Assembly: GCA_963836085.1 (NCBI GenBank)
Contig: CAWIHT010000014.1
Coordinates: 310,001 to 374,000, forward strand
Length of the DNA: 64,000 bases
Source of the DNA: JAHEEL01 sp963836085
Lineage (GTDB): Bacteria > Actinomycetota > Acidimicrobiia > Spongiisociales > UBA5794
Reading direction: 5' to 3'
Each line of letters begins with the position of its first letter. Within the stretch, counting starts at the first letter, position 1. This document shows, piece after piece, positions 44,461-53,361 of this stretch. Below the pieces are notes generated by a model that was not told the DNA's origin, did no database searches, and saw nothing but the letters and a program-made list of their open reading frames with translations. A program made the translations under genes and the position numbers.

Positions 44461-45348
44461 TCAGATGACCTTGTCGACCTCATCCATCAGCGCCTGCGGA
44501 TTGGCGGCACGAATCATGTAGAACTTGCGGGGACCGCAGAAGCTCTCTGTGAAGTCGGCCCGCGCTTGGCGCAGCGCCTCGGTGTCCGTCAACGGCATCG
44601 TGTGGCCCGGTGCCAGCAACTCGTTGGTGAGGAAGTAGTTCTGGAGTGAGTGGAAGTTCTGGAATTGTGCCTCGAACTGACCGAGTTCGGAGGTCGTCGG
44701 ATCGAAGTTGCCGTCGATAGCGGGAACGATGACGATATCGACGTTGCTCGGCTCGTCGTAGTCCTCCCACGTCGGCATTTCGTCACCGAAGAAGATCTGG
44801 GCGCCACGCTCGGGAGCGGCCTTGTCGGCCCGCTCGGTGCCCTTGGCCCGGCTCTTGATGAAGACCGTCTTGGATCCCATGATCACGGTTCCGGTCTCGT
44901 CGATCACCGTGGTCTCGGTGGAGACGAGCTTCCCGCCGCGCCGGCAGGCTTCGATCTGGCACATGCTCTTGCCGTGGTTGGATTCTCCGCCGAGGAACAG
45001 GACCGTCTTGCCCTGGTAGCGCACGGCAGACGAGTGGAACGGATGCAGGCCCTCGGCCTCCATGCGCAAAGCGAGCACGGTGACGATCGCCTTCTGGATG
45101 GGGCCCTCGGCCCAATCGCCGTCGAAGCGCATCGTCGTGCCGTCCCACGTAACCGACTTCTCGGTTGCGTCGCGGTCCCAGACCAGATCCGGTTCGCTGA
45201 GGATGGAATCGGGCTCGAGCGTGACGTCAGCGAGGCGGTAGTTCATGAAGTCCATGTTCTGGAGCACGTGCTCGGGAACCTCGGAACCGACGACGTCGAT
45301 CCGAATTCTCGCGGTGCTGGCCGACATTTCCTCGGTGAGCATTGCCAT
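44461..45348 (-). CDS. HPr-kinase-like P-loop protein
   Basis: A 295-aa protein. Residues about 100-190 resemble the HPr kinase/PckA-type nucleotide fold: LHPFHSSAVRYQGKTVLFLG leads into the P-loop GGESNHGKS (residues 120-128), then LVSTETTVID, with a basic KSRAKGTERADKA stretch near residue 170. The remaining C-terminal half (VDIVIVPAIDGNF, then YFLTNELLAPGHT) does not match HPr kinase. No HPr or PTS gene is present. It probably phosphorylates a small molecule or a partner protein of the island (inference). GAGGAGAG precedes the ATG. Confidence 0.65.
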   Translation of the reverse strand: MAMLTEEMSASTARIRIDVVGSEVPEHVLQNMDFMNYRLADVTLEPDSILSEPDLVWDRDATEKSVTWDGTTMRFDGDWAEGPIQKAIVTVLALRMEAEGLHPFHSSAVRYQGKTVLFLGGESNHGKSMCQIEACRRGGKLVSTETTVIDETGTVIMGSKTVFIKSRAKGTERADKAAPERGAQIFFGDEMPTWEDYDEPSNVDIVIVPAIDGNFDPTTSELGQFEAQFQNFHSLQNYFLTNELLAPGHTMPLTDTEALRQARADFTESFCGPRKFYMIRAANPQALMDEVDKVI

Positions 45349-45572
45349 GGTGTTCTCTCCTCAATCGGTTGTTCGTTCTCTGTGTCATCAATCCGGGCGG
45401 CACGAGGGCTCCCGGCAATCGTGATGGATCGTTCGGCCCTTCGGGGGGCATATCAGGTGCCGATCACCCGGAGGACCCTCGTCAAGTCTCGGTTCCGCGG
45501 CGCCTCATCGCTCCCGGGGGTTCTCGTTCCAGCAGTCGGCGCCGCTCCTCCCCGTGATCTCTCGGAGTGTTC

Positions 45573-46265
45573 CTATGCCTCAACCGTCTCCTTGCGCACC
45601 TGGTCGATGCCCTCGATGAGAACCGCAGCTTCGGCAGCGTGCTTGCGGCTCAGGTCGGCAGCGAGTTCGGGATCTTGGTCCCGTATGGCTGCGAGCAATG
45701 GCTCGTGCCGCTTCGAGAGCCAGTGCAGATCGATGCCGGGCGCAGAAGCCGTGATGTAGGTCCGCGAGAACGGTTCGAGCATCGACCACTGCCGCTCCAA
45801 CGTCGGATTGTGCGCTGCCGCAATGATTCGGGCATGGAACCGGGTGTTGTTGAGCGCCTGGTCGTGAGCATCGCCCCGATCGGCCGCCTCGTCCATGGCC
45901 TCATACAGCATTTGGAGGTCGACGATGCATTGTTCAGTGCGTCGCTCTGCGGCCAGTCGGCCACCCAGCGCCTCGAGTTCAGCGCGTACCTCGATGGCCT
46001 GCGTGAGCTCTTCGCGGGTGGGCTTGCGGACCCGGGCTCCTTTGTGGGGTTTCATCTCGACGAATCCGAGGATCGCCAGGTCGCGGAGCGCTTCGCGCAC
46101 CGGAGCTTGACTCACGCCCAGTTCGCGGGCGACCCGGGTCTCGACGATGCGAGACCCGGGCGCCAGCTCTCCTTCGAGAATCCACGTGAGAATGCGGTCT
46201 TTGACCCCTTCGGAGAGCACTTCTCTCGTCACGGGTGCGGACTGATTCTCTTGCAGATTCGTCAT
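45573..46265 (-). CDS. GntR-family regulator, FCD (FadR) subfamily; candidate master regulator of the island
   Basis: A 230-aa protein. Residues about 10-78 form the winged helix: VKDRILTWILEGELAPGSRI, then ETRVARELGVSQAPVREALRDL and GFVEMKPHKGARV. Residues about 85-220 form the helical FCD ligand domain with likely metal ligands in NNTRFHARIIAAAHN and SKRHEPLLAAIRD and a His in RKHAAEAA. It is the only GntR protein in the window and lies in the operon under operator site 4, so autoregulation is plausible. A 224-bp gap with no gene (45349-45572) separates it from the HPr-kinase-like gene. Confidence 0.92.
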   Translation of the reverse strand: MTNLQENQSAPVTREVLSEGVKDRILTWILEGELAPGSRIVETRVARELGVSQAPVREALRDLAILGFVEMKPHKGARVRKPTREELTQAIEVRAELEALGGRLAAERRTEQCIVDLQMLYEAMDEAADRGDAHDQALNNTRFHARIIAAAHNPTLERQWSMLEPFSRTYITASAPGIDLHWLSKRHEPLLAAIRDQDPELAADLSRKHAAEAAVLIEGIDQVRKETVEA

Positions 46266-46302
46266 ATCAACTCTCAGGTCCTTCTGGGACCTGCTCCTAT
46301 CG

Positions 46303-48054
46303 CTAGAGGATCTCTACGACACCATTCGTACCGTCGACCCGCAGGCGGTCGCCGGTCTTGATCTCGCGGGTGGCGACACCGGTGCCGGTGACACCCGGAA
46401 TGCCGAACTCGCGAGCCATGACGGCGGGGTGCGCAACCATACCGCCGGCGTCACACACAATTCCGCCGATGATGGCGAACACCGGCGTCCAGGCCGGGTT
46501 GGTCATCTGGCAGACCATGATGTCGCCCTGCTTCAACTGGTCGAACTCGGCCGGTGAGGAGACGACTTTCGCCACGCCCTCGATGACGCCTGGCGAAACG
46601 CCGATGCCTTCGATCCTGCCCTTGGTCTCGGTGTCGTGACCAAGCTTCTCGGGGAAGCCCCAGAGGTTCAGGTAGGGGAACTGCAACTGGTCTTCAGTCG
46701 CCGTGCCGATGAAGTCTGGCGGGCGGATCATCTCTTGTTCGGCGCGCAGCGCCCGGCGCTCGGCGACGATGCTCTTGGCCTCGTAGCCCTCCGGATCGCC
46801 CATCAGATAGCGCAGCTCGTTGTAGCGGAGGAACATGACGTCGTCCGCCTCGGTCAACGCGCCCATCTCAACCAGCTTCCGACCGATGCACATCAACACC
46901 ACACGAGTGTGCTGGTGCGTGCCCTGGTCGATGTAGAAGTGGTGGTCCGGAGTGAGCGGGGCCATCTTCAGGTTGATCTCGTTCGCTGCCTTCAGGGCCT
47001 CGAGGGCGTCGCCCTCTTCGATCCCCTCGAGGAGCTCCTCGGCCGCGGCCTGAATATCCGTCGCGAGATGCGCAACGATCGGGCGATGGTCGTAGTCGGA
47101 GTCGAGGTAACCCTTGATCACGTCGAGGACCGGTTCCGGCGTCTCGAACCGTGACGGGTAGATGAACTCGTGGCTCCAGACGGCGTGCCAGCCGAACTCG
47201 CGCTGGTAGACCTTCAGGCCGGACTCGATGAAGTCGCGCCCTTCCTCGGTCGCTTCGAGTGCTGCCAGGATGTCGGCGCCGGCCTCGTTGGCGAATGCCG
47301 CCATGAGAACGGGGTCGGCCTTGATCCGATCCTTCAGGTTGACGAGCAACTCGATCGCATCCCAGTTGCGGTCCGAGGACGAGTTCTGCAGACGGCCGAG
47401 GATCTCCTCGTGCTTCTGCGTGATCTCGCCGCCGAGCGCCTCTTCGAGCGTGGCGCGCAGCGCCAGTGTCGACGAGAGCTGCGCGAAGTTGAGCATCCAG
47501 TGGATCTTCCAGTGGCGATCGAGCATGTCGATCGCGTCCTCGAGAACCACGGCCCACTCCATCAGCGAGATATTCTCGTAGTCGTCGATCTTCTCTTCGA
47601 GATAGGCCAGATTCCGAGCCATCTCGGGGACGAGGCGATCTCGCCACCAGTCGGGGAAGTTGGCTCCGTAGACGGGGAGCACGGCGCCGAGGTAGGCACC
47701 GATCTTCTCTGCGTAGTCGGGATCGGCATCCGTCGGCACACGCGGCGAGTACGTAAATCCGAGTTGGACGGTCGGGACGACCATGTCCGCGTCCGCTGGG
47801 ATGGCGGCTGTGAACAGGTAGCCGTTGACGACCTTGCCGATCCAGTCGGTCGCGAACGGCGTACCGAAGCGACGGAACATGTGATCACACGTGAGCACCC
47901 AGTTGCCGATGTCGTCATACATCGGAGAGACGGGGCGCGGGCAGTGCAGATCGTCGTAGACCCAGAACAGCTTCTTCTCTTGCTCCGATTCCCAATCAAC
48001 CGGGAAACTCTCGTCTCCGAAGAACTCCGCTACAACCTTGCTGTTATCTGCCAT
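46303..48054 (-). CDS. PEP-utilising (phosphohistidine swivel) domain protein without ATP- or pyruvate-binding domains
   Basis: A 583-aa protein started at the ATG at 48054 (AAGGAGAT 9 nt upstream). The C-terminal about 100 residues are the PEP-synthase/PPDK mobile domain: GIGVSPGVIEGVAKVV, then GGIVCDAGGMVAHPAVMARE with phosphorylatable His542, and FGIPGVTGTGVA. The preceding about 480 residues are mainly helical (WVYDDLHCPRPVSPMYDD, WKIHWMLNFAQLSSTLAL and others) and match neither the ATP-binding nor the barrel domain. Phenylphosphate synthase protein 1 has a comparable layout and needs a separate ATP-binding partner. It opens the operon that runs to the zinc ADH. Confidence 0.8.
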   Translation of the reverse strand: MADNSKVVAEFFGDESFPVDWESEQEKKLFWVYDDLHCPRPVSPMYDDIGNWVLTCDHMFRRFGTPFATDWIGKVVNGYLFTAAIPADADMVVPTVQLGFTYSPRVPTDADPDYAEKIGAYLGAVLPVYGANFPDWWRDRLVPEMARNLAYLEEKIDDYENISLMEWAVVLEDAIDMLDRHWKIHWMLNFAQLSSTLALRATLEEALGGEITQKHEEILGRLQNSSSDRNWDAIELLVNLKDRIKADPVLMAAFANEAGADILAALEATEEGRDFIESGLKVYQREFGWHAVWSHEFIYPSRFETPEPVLDVIKGYLDSDYDHRPIVAHLATDIQAAAEELLEGIEEGDALEALKAANEINLKMAPLTPDHHFYIDQGTHQHTRVVLMCIGRKLVEMGALTEADDVMFLRYNELRYLMGDPEGYEAKSIVAERRALRAEQEMIRPPDFIGTATEDQLQFPYLNLWGFPEKLGHDTETKGRIEGIGVSPGVIEGVAKVVSSPAEFDQLKQGDIMVCQMTNPAWTPVFAIIGGIVCDAGGMVAHPAVMAREFGIPGVTGTGVATREIKTGDRLRVDGTNGVVEIL

Positions 48055-48417
48055 ACGGCAAATCTCCTTCCTCGACGGACCTCCGCCGGGACCGGCCCGC
48101 AACGGGCACAATCAGACTCCGACGCTCTTGTGCGTTCTTTGAGATAGCCGACTTCTGTGTTGGTGCTCCTCTCGCTACGTCGGTCGGACCGACCCGAGGC
48201 GAAGCCCTCGGAGGGCACGGCGCGCTCGAGCCTTCAATACGGGTGGTGCGGGCATATCGAGGAGGGCGACGGCAACCATGCTCACATCCCCAACACCGCT
48301 GGAAACCCAGGCGAAACAAAGAGAATCCGCCGGACGGTCGCTGGGACCGGGAGGGGCGTCACCGAGAGAGCCATCACCATGGCACGGTTGTTCTCGACAC
48401 CTGCACGCATCATCCTC

Positions 48418-48430
48418 GATAATCGATTAC
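48418..48430 (+). promoter_or_regulatory. Palindromic operator, site 4 (GATAATCGATTAC)
   Basis: A fourth copy, 364 bp upstream of the swivel-domain gene start. No gene is seen in 48055-48417, so either a long leader or an undetected promoter lies there. The long minus-strand operon to 38.9 kb, which includes the GntR gene, is its natural target. Confidence 0.7.
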
Positions 48431-48476
48431 TTGCAGTTTACGGCCGAGAATCGCGATCCGTCAACTTGAGATGAGG

Positions 48477-48886
48477 CGCCAGTCGCCAGTCGCCAGTCGC
48501 CGGTTCGGGGTCGGTCGCAGGCCTTCGCCTCTCCCACGGAGTGGGAGAGGCGCGAGCACCGGCCGCCAGGCCGGAGCGCAGCGGAGAGGGCTCTGGGAGC
48601 GCGAGCGCGCAGATGAGGCCTGGCGTGTGGCGAGACGCCCCCACTGCGATTGAGCAACCGTCTTCGCCTCTCCCACGCAGTGGGAGAGGCGCGAGCACCG
48701 GCCGCCAGGCCGGAGCGCAGCGGAGAGGGCTCCTCGCCTCGACACCACCTCAATCCTGAAGAACGCACCAGAGCTCATCCTCGCGATCCCATCCCCCAGG
48801 CCGCCCCCTCTGCGATCGAGCATCCGCCCGATCGCGTCTCCCCCACCTGGCGGTGGGAGAGACGAAGACCGCGACTGGCGACTGGT
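48477..48886. repeat. Cluster of REP-like elements bracketed by inverted heptamer repeats
   Basis: This gene-free block starts with CGCCAGT three times in tandem (48477-48497) and ends with the inverse, ACTGGCG-ACTGG (about 48874-48885), directly before the stop of the set B molybdenum gene. In between are forward REP-like copies at 48523-48592 and 48661-48731, a partial CCCCCACTGCGATTGAGCA at about 48638, and one copy of the GCGATCGAG-type left half with its hairpin at 48804-48869. The layout is a degenerate version of the array at 34.8 kb. Confidence 0.8.
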
Positions 48887-48887
48887 C

Positions 48888-51179
48888 TCAGTCCGCCTCG
48901 AGCTCCCCCATCGCTTTCAGGATCTTCTCCGGGGTGATCGGGAGGTCACGGATGCGCACACCGATGGCGTCATAGAGCGCGTTCGCGATGGCGGGTGGTG
49001 TTGCGGCGGCTGCCGGTTCGCCGACACCCTTGGCACCGTACGGGGCCTCGTCATGGACCGACTCGACGATGATCGGAACGATCGGAGGGATGTCCATGAT
49101 CGTCGCGACCTTGTAGTCCGCAAGGTTGCCGTTCTCGATGCGACCGTTGTCGTATGAGAATCCCTCGAGGATTCCATTCGACAGGCCCATCACGACGCCG
49201 CCCTCGATCTGTTGCTCGACGGTCATCGGGTTGATGGCCTTCCCGACGTCTGCGGCTGCGGCCACCTTGAGAACGCGAATCACGCCGGTATCGGTGTCAA
49301 CCTCGATCTCGGCGGCCTGGGTGCACAGCATCCAGAAGATGCTGCTCATCCACTCCTCACCGGGATCGGCCTTGAGGAGCGGCGAGTTCGCGCTCGAGAA
49401 CCGCGCCCCTGCCGTGATCGAGTAGTACTCGCCGTAGAACTTCGCGAGGAGGTCCTTGAGCGTGATCTGGAGTTCGCCGTCGAGGTCGCAGATGATGCCA
49501 TCGCGCATCTCGAGCGTCTCCGGTTCGACTTCGAGCACCTCGCCGGCGAGGCTGAGGACCTGTTCGCGGATCTCGCCGCCTGCGTCGAGGATCGCATTGC
49601 CCATGTGATAGGTCGTGCGACTCGATGCCACGGGTCCGTTGTACGGAGTCAACAGCGTGTCGGTGGCAGGGACCGAGACGTCCGAGAGGGGTACGCCGAT
49701 CGCGTCCGCCGCGATCTGGGCGAGCACCGTGTCCTGGCCAGAGCCGATCTCAGGGGCTGCACAGATCACTGTGGCCCGACCGTCCTGCTCGAGGTTGATC
49801 ACGACGTTCGAACTCGACGGAGTCATCGTGGGCTTGATCATCGTGGCGATGCCTTTACCGCGACGCAGGTTGGGCGCCGGCTCGCGCTCGACCGATCCCC
49901 AACCGATCTCGGCGGCTGACCGTTCAATGGTCTCGCGGAGGCCGACGGAGCGCATGATCTGGCCGTTGAGATAGGCGTCGCCCTCTTCGTACCCGTTCAT
50001 GAGGCGGATCTCGACGGGATCGATGCCCAATTCGACGGCGATCTCGTCCATCTGCGTTTCGCAGGCCCAGGTGACCTGGGTCGTGCCGTACCCGCGGTAC
50101 GAACCGGTGATCGACTTGTTGGTGTAGACCTGGCGGGAGAGGATCTTGAGATCGGGGATCCGATAGGGCCCGATGATGGTCTGCGACCCGCGGATCGCGA
50201 CGCCGACCGTATACGCCGTGTACGCACCGCTGTCCCAGAGGACTTCGGCGCTCCGCGCAACCATCAGGCCGTCTCGGTTGACGCCGGTCTTGAGCTTCAT
50301 GATGGCGGGCACGCGCAACTGGGACGCAACCAGGTCTTCCTCGCGGGTGAACTCGACCTTGACGGGACGGCCGCCCGAATGGCGCGCCAGGGCAACAGCG
50401 ATCGCTTCGGCAACGGGAACACCCTTGGCTCCGAACGAACCGCCGACCTGGGCGACGATCAGGCGGACGCGGCTGCTGTCGACGCCGAGACCGGTCGCGA
50501 GTTCATTCCGCAGCAGGAACGGCCGATCCGTGGAGACCCAGAGGGTGTAGCCCCCGGAACCGGAGTCGTACTGGGCAATGGCAGCATGCACCTCGAGCGC
50601 GACGTGGCTGATCGCGTGGGCGGAGTACTCGCCCTCCACGACGACGTCGGCCGCAGCGAATCCGGCCTCGACGTCGCCGCGCTCATACGTATAGAGCGTG
50701 TTGATGTTGGTGTGGGGGACGATCTCACTCGGCCCCCGCTTGTAGGTGTGGAGATCGGGATGGACGAGAGGGGCGTCGGGATCCAACGCGGACCGCATGT
50801 CGACAACGGCCGGGAGTTCCTCGTAGTCGACGCGGATGAGGTCCAGCGCCTCTTGGGCTTGCGCCTCACTCATTGCAGCAACGGCAACGACCGGTTCACC
50901 GACGTAGCGGACGCGATCGATCGCCAGGAACGGCTGGTCTTTGATCGCCGCACCAAAGAGGAGCGGGAAGTCTCGCCCGGTGACGACGATCTCGACGCCG
51001 GGCGCTGCCAGCGCTGCCGACGTGTCGATGGACACGATGCGCGCATGCGGATACGGACTCCGGAGGACGGCGCCATGCAGCATTCCGGGCATCACGACAT
51101 CAACGCCGTAGACCGCGCCGCCGGTGACCTTCTGGACCGAATCGACCCGGGGAACCCGGGTACCCACGTACGTCGTCAT
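48888..51179 (-). CDS. Molybdenum hydroxylase large (molybdopterin) subunit, set B
   Basis: A 763-aa catalytic subunit started at the ATG at 51179, overlapping the Fe-S gene by ATGA. Blocks: PRVDSVQKVTGGAVYGVDVV, VAQVGGSFGAKGVPVAEAIA, YRGYGTTQVTWACETQMDEI, EIGSGQDTVLAQIAADAIG, and the active-site PYGAKGVGEPAAAATPPAIA with the canonical GVGEP Glu. It is clearly related to set A but quite diverged, so the two probably act on different intermediates. It is the last gene of the operon VOC-FAD-FeS-Mo. Confidence 0.93.
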   Translation of the reverse strand: MTTYVGTRVPRVDSVQKVTGGAVYGVDVVMPGMLHGAVLRSPYPHARIVSIDTSAALAAPGVEIVVTGRDFPLLFGAAIKDQPFLAIDRVRYVGEPVVAVAAMSEAQAQEALDLIRVDYEELPAVVDMRSALDPDAPLVHPDLHTYKRGPSEIVPHTNINTLYTYERGDVEAGFAAADVVVEGEYSAHAISHVALEVHAAIAQYDSGSGGYTLWVSTDRPFLLRNELATGLGVDSSRVRLIVAQVGGSFGAKGVPVAEAIAVALARHSGGRPVKVEFTREEDLVASQLRVPAIMKLKTGVNRDGLMVARSAEVLWDSGAYTAYTVGVAIRGSQTIIGPYRIPDLKILSRQVYTNKSITGSYRGYGTTQVTWACETQMDEIAVELGIDPVEIRLMNGYEEGDAYLNGQIMRSVGLRETIERSAAEIGWGSVEREPAPNLRRGKGIATMIKPTMTPSSSNVVINLEQDGRATVICAAPEIGSGQDTVLAQIAADAIGVPLSDVSVPATDTLLTPYNGPVASSRTTYHMGNAILDAGGEIREQVLSLAGEVLEVEPETLEMRDGIICDLDGELQITLKDLLAKFYGEYYSITAGARFSSANSPLLKADPGEEWMSSIFWMLCTQAAEIEVDTDTGVIRVLKVAAAADVGKAINPMTVEQQIEGGVVMGLSNGILEGFSYDNGRIENGNLADYKVATIMDIPPIVPIIVESVHDEAPYGAKGVGEPAAAATPPAIANALYDAIGVRIRDLPITPEKILKAMGELEAD

Positions 51180-51643
51180 GTGCCTTCTCCTTTGACCTCG
51201 ATCACAGCCTCGAGGATCTTGGGGTAGGCACCACACCGGCAGAGAATGCCGCCCAGCGCCTTCTTCACGTCTTCGATATCGGGATTGTTGTTCTCTCTGA
51301 AGATCGCTGTCGTGGTGAGCACCATGGCAGGCGTGCAGAAGCCGCATTGGAACGCGCCGGTCTTCACGAACGCCTGTTGCATCTCGGTGAGTTCACCGTC
51401 GGTAGCAAGACCTTCCACGGTCTCGATCGTTGCACCGTCGGCATCGCCGGCCAGAATCAGGCACGACGTGACCGGCCTGCCATCGGCGAGGACCACGCAC
51501 GTACCGCACTCGCCGACGCCGCATCCCTCTTTGGTCCCGGTCAAGAGCACCTGTTCGCGGAGAACCTCGAGCAGCGTCAGCCTTGGGTCGGTCGTGATGT
51601 GACGATGGACACCGTTGATCGTGACGTCGAGATCGATCATCAT
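51176..51643 (-). CDS. Molybdenum hydroxylase small [2Fe-2S] subunit, set B
   Basis: A 155-aa two-cluster ferredoxin subunit. Cluster ligands: KEGCGVGECGTCVVLADG with a Cys in TSCLIL, then CGFCTPAMVLTTTA and GILCRCGAYPKIL. It links the set B molybdopterin subunit to the FAD subunit. It overlaps both neighbours by 4 bp, repeating the gene order of set A. Confidence 0.95.
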   Translation of the reverse strand: MMIDLDVTINGVHRHITTDPRLTLLEVLREQVLLTGTKEGCGVGECGTCVVLADGRPVTSCLILAGDADGATIETVEGLATDGELTEMQQAFVKTGAFQCGFCTPAMVLTTTAIFRENNNPDIEDVKKALGGILCRCGAYPKILEAVIEVKGEGT

Positions 51644-52530
51644 GCCGCCACCCCCGCGCCTGCGGACTCGACCGCGCCGTGCAACGCGCGCAGCGTCAAC
51701 ACACGAGCAAGTCGGGTTCGGTAGGCAGCGCTCGCCCGCATGTCACCGATCGGCTTCGCATCTCCAGCGGCCGCCTCAGCGGCCGCTTCGAGCAACGACT
51801 CGGTGAGTATCTCGGATCGAAGCACCGACTCGGACCCGACGGCCCGGAACGGGATCGGTCCGAGCGACGCCAGGGCGATACGGCAGTCGATGATCTCACC
51901 GCCGTCACCGATCACGAGGCTGGCCGATGCTCCTGCGAGCGCGATGTCGGTTCCGCTCCCCCGCTTGCCGAGCTTGACGTGTGCGGACCCGAACCCGGGT
52001 TGCCGGGGCGGAAGGGTGAGGGCGGTGATGATGTCGGAACGGGCGAGCGACGTTGCTCCCGGCCCGGTGTAGAGGTCTTCGACCAGTTCATCACGTCGGC
52101 CGTCGACGCCATGGATGGTCGCAACCGCGTCCGAGACAATCAACGCGGGGCCGAGGTCGGATGCAGGTGACGCCCGACCGACGTTGCCGCCGATCGTGGC
52201 CAGCGCCCGCACCGGTGGCGACGCCAGGATGGAGGCCGCCTGAGCGAGCGCGGGATGGCGCTCCACGACGAGCGATGACACCTCGACGGCATCCACCTTC
52301 GTGAGTGCACCGATGCGGGTCGATCCATCCACATCTTCGATCCCGGTGAGGTCGGGGATGCGTTTGAGGTTGACGACCGTCGATGGGCGCATCCGCCCGG
52401 TCTTCATGTCGACGACGAGGTCGGTGCCACCGGCGAGGACGCGAGCATCGGTCTCCGCCTCGGCGAGCACGCGCGACGCTTCTTCAAGGGACGTCGGCTC
52501 GTAGTACTCGAACTCGCGGAGTCGTTTCAC
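51640..52530 (-). CDS. Molybdenum hydroxylase medium (FAD-binding) subunit, set B
   Basis: A 296-aa FAD subunit: FEYYEPTSLEEASRVLAEAE, FAD motif VLAGGTDLVVDMKTG near residue 34, and RALATIGGNVGRASPASDLG near 108. The C-terminal flavoprotein domain contains RGSGTDIALAGASASLV. It shares the set A subunit's layout but is too different for a recent duplication. It follows the VOC gene by 22 bp. Confidence 0.93.
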   Translation of the reverse strand: MKRLREFEYYEPTSLEEASRVLAEAETDARVLAGGTDLVVDMKTGRMRPSTVVNLKRIPDLTGIEDVDGSTRIGALTKVDAVEVSSLVVERHPALAQAASILASPPVRALATIGGNVGRASPASDLGPALIVSDAVATIHGVDGRRDELVEDLYTGPGATSLARSDIITALTLPPRQPGFGSAHVKLGKRGSGTDIALAGASASLVIGDGGEIIDCRIALASLGPIPFRAVGSESVLRSEILTESLLEAAAEAAAGDAKPIGDMRASAAYRTRLARVLTLRALHGAVESAGAGVAA

Positions 52531-52552
52531 GCCCCGTCCCTTCGGTTGGCGA

Positions 52553-52942
52553 TCATCCGGTCTGGTGGAGCAGCTCGAGCGTAACCCCGTCCGGAGTCTC
52601 TACGAAGGCGATTTCGTAGCCGCCGGGCCCGGGTCGGCGCTCGTAGATCTTCAGGCCCTGTTCCTCGAATCGAGCCAGGACGGCGTCGAGGTCGTCGGTC
52701 TCGAGACCGATGTGTTCGAGGCCGAGGTACGGGATCGGCGGCGGGTCGCCGATGATGTCGTCTTCGCCGGGGGCCGCCGTCGTGATGTTGAGGCGCACGC
52801 CGTCGAACTCGACCGGGGTGAACAGCATGGTCTTGAACTGGATCTCGGGGAGCAGGGTTCCGCCGAACATATCAATCCACCACAAGGCGCTGGCCTTCGG
52901 GTCCTTCGACTTGATGTGGATGTGATGGAGGGTGAATGCCAT
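52553..52942 (-). CDS. VOC-family (glyoxalase/dioxygenase-fold) protein
   Basis: A 129-aa vicinal-oxygen-chelate protein with two beta-alpha-beta-beta-beta modules. The likely metal ligands are a His in LHHIHIKSKD near residue 8, His in GLEHIGLETDDLD near 78, and Glu in GVTLELLHQ near the C-terminus. It could be a lyase, epimerase or ring-cleaving dioxygenase. It is the first gene of the set B molybdenum operon and diverges from the ABC importer operon across a 419-bp gap that contains operator site 5. Confidence 0.88.
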   Translation of the reverse strand: MAFTLHHIHIKSKDPKASALWWIDMFGGTLLPEIQFKTMLFTPVEFDGVRLNITTAAPGEDDIIGDPPPIPYLGLEHIGLETDDLDAVLARFEEQGLKIYERRPGPGGYEIAFVETPDGVTLELLHQTG

Positions 52943-53158
52943 GGTGCTCCTTCGGTTGGGTCGGACTCAGCAGGGTGGTGGCACAGCGTCGCGAGTCTCT
53001 CGACATCGGTCGTCGGGTGACCACGTTAGCCAGCAGCGCTCGGCGTCCTGCAAACAGATCGTCGGTACAACGCCGTGCGAATCGTGCCGTGTTGACGGCA
53101 TCTCCATCGCCGTTTGCGGCACAGCGGAACGGTACCGGGCGCTTCTTCGCCCACCGAC

Positions 53159-53188
53159 TTGACGCCCTCTGATTCAAATACATATAAT
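53159..53188 (+). promoter_or_regulatory. Sigma-70-type promoter for the ABC importer operon
   Basis: TTGACG at 53159-53164 and a perfect TATAAT at 53183-53188 are separated by 18 bp and point towards the importer operon, 174 bp before its ATG. The -10 box is itself part of operator site 5, so regulator binding there should block RNA polymerase. The flanking sequence 52943-53158 and 53197-53361 contains no gene that I can see. Confidence 0.7.
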
Positions 53189-53196
53189 CGATTATC
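53184..53196 (-). promoter_or_regulatory. Palindromic operator, site 5 (ATAATCGATTATC, plus strand)
   Basis: Contains the perfect 12-bp palindrome ATAATCGATTAT (53184-53195); read on the minus strand it is GATAATCGATTAT. It overlaps the -10 box at 53183-53188 and lies between the divergent VOC-molybdenum operon and the importer operon. Confidence 0.8.
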
Positions 53197-53361
53197 TATG
53201 AAAGATTGTTTTGCGGCAAGTGTCGCGACTCGCCAGGACGGAGGGGTCGCACTGCCGTATGCATCCCGTTCGCGACGCTTGGACGAGGGTGCCCCGGTGC
53301 CTATCGTGTTGCTGACGTCGGGGTCGCAGACACCCGGCGAACGAGGAAGGGTTGAGGGCTG

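Noticed and set aside
45349..45572. A gene between the GntR and HPr-kinase-like genes
   Set aside because: Only arginine/proline-rich short frames are present and none has a convincing ribosome-binding site; treated as a leader or spacer.
46303..48054. Calling the swivel-domain protein a PEP synthase (ppsA)
   Set aside because: It has the mobile His domain but neither the ATP-binding nor the PEP/pyruvate-binding domain, so it cannot be a complete PEP synthase.
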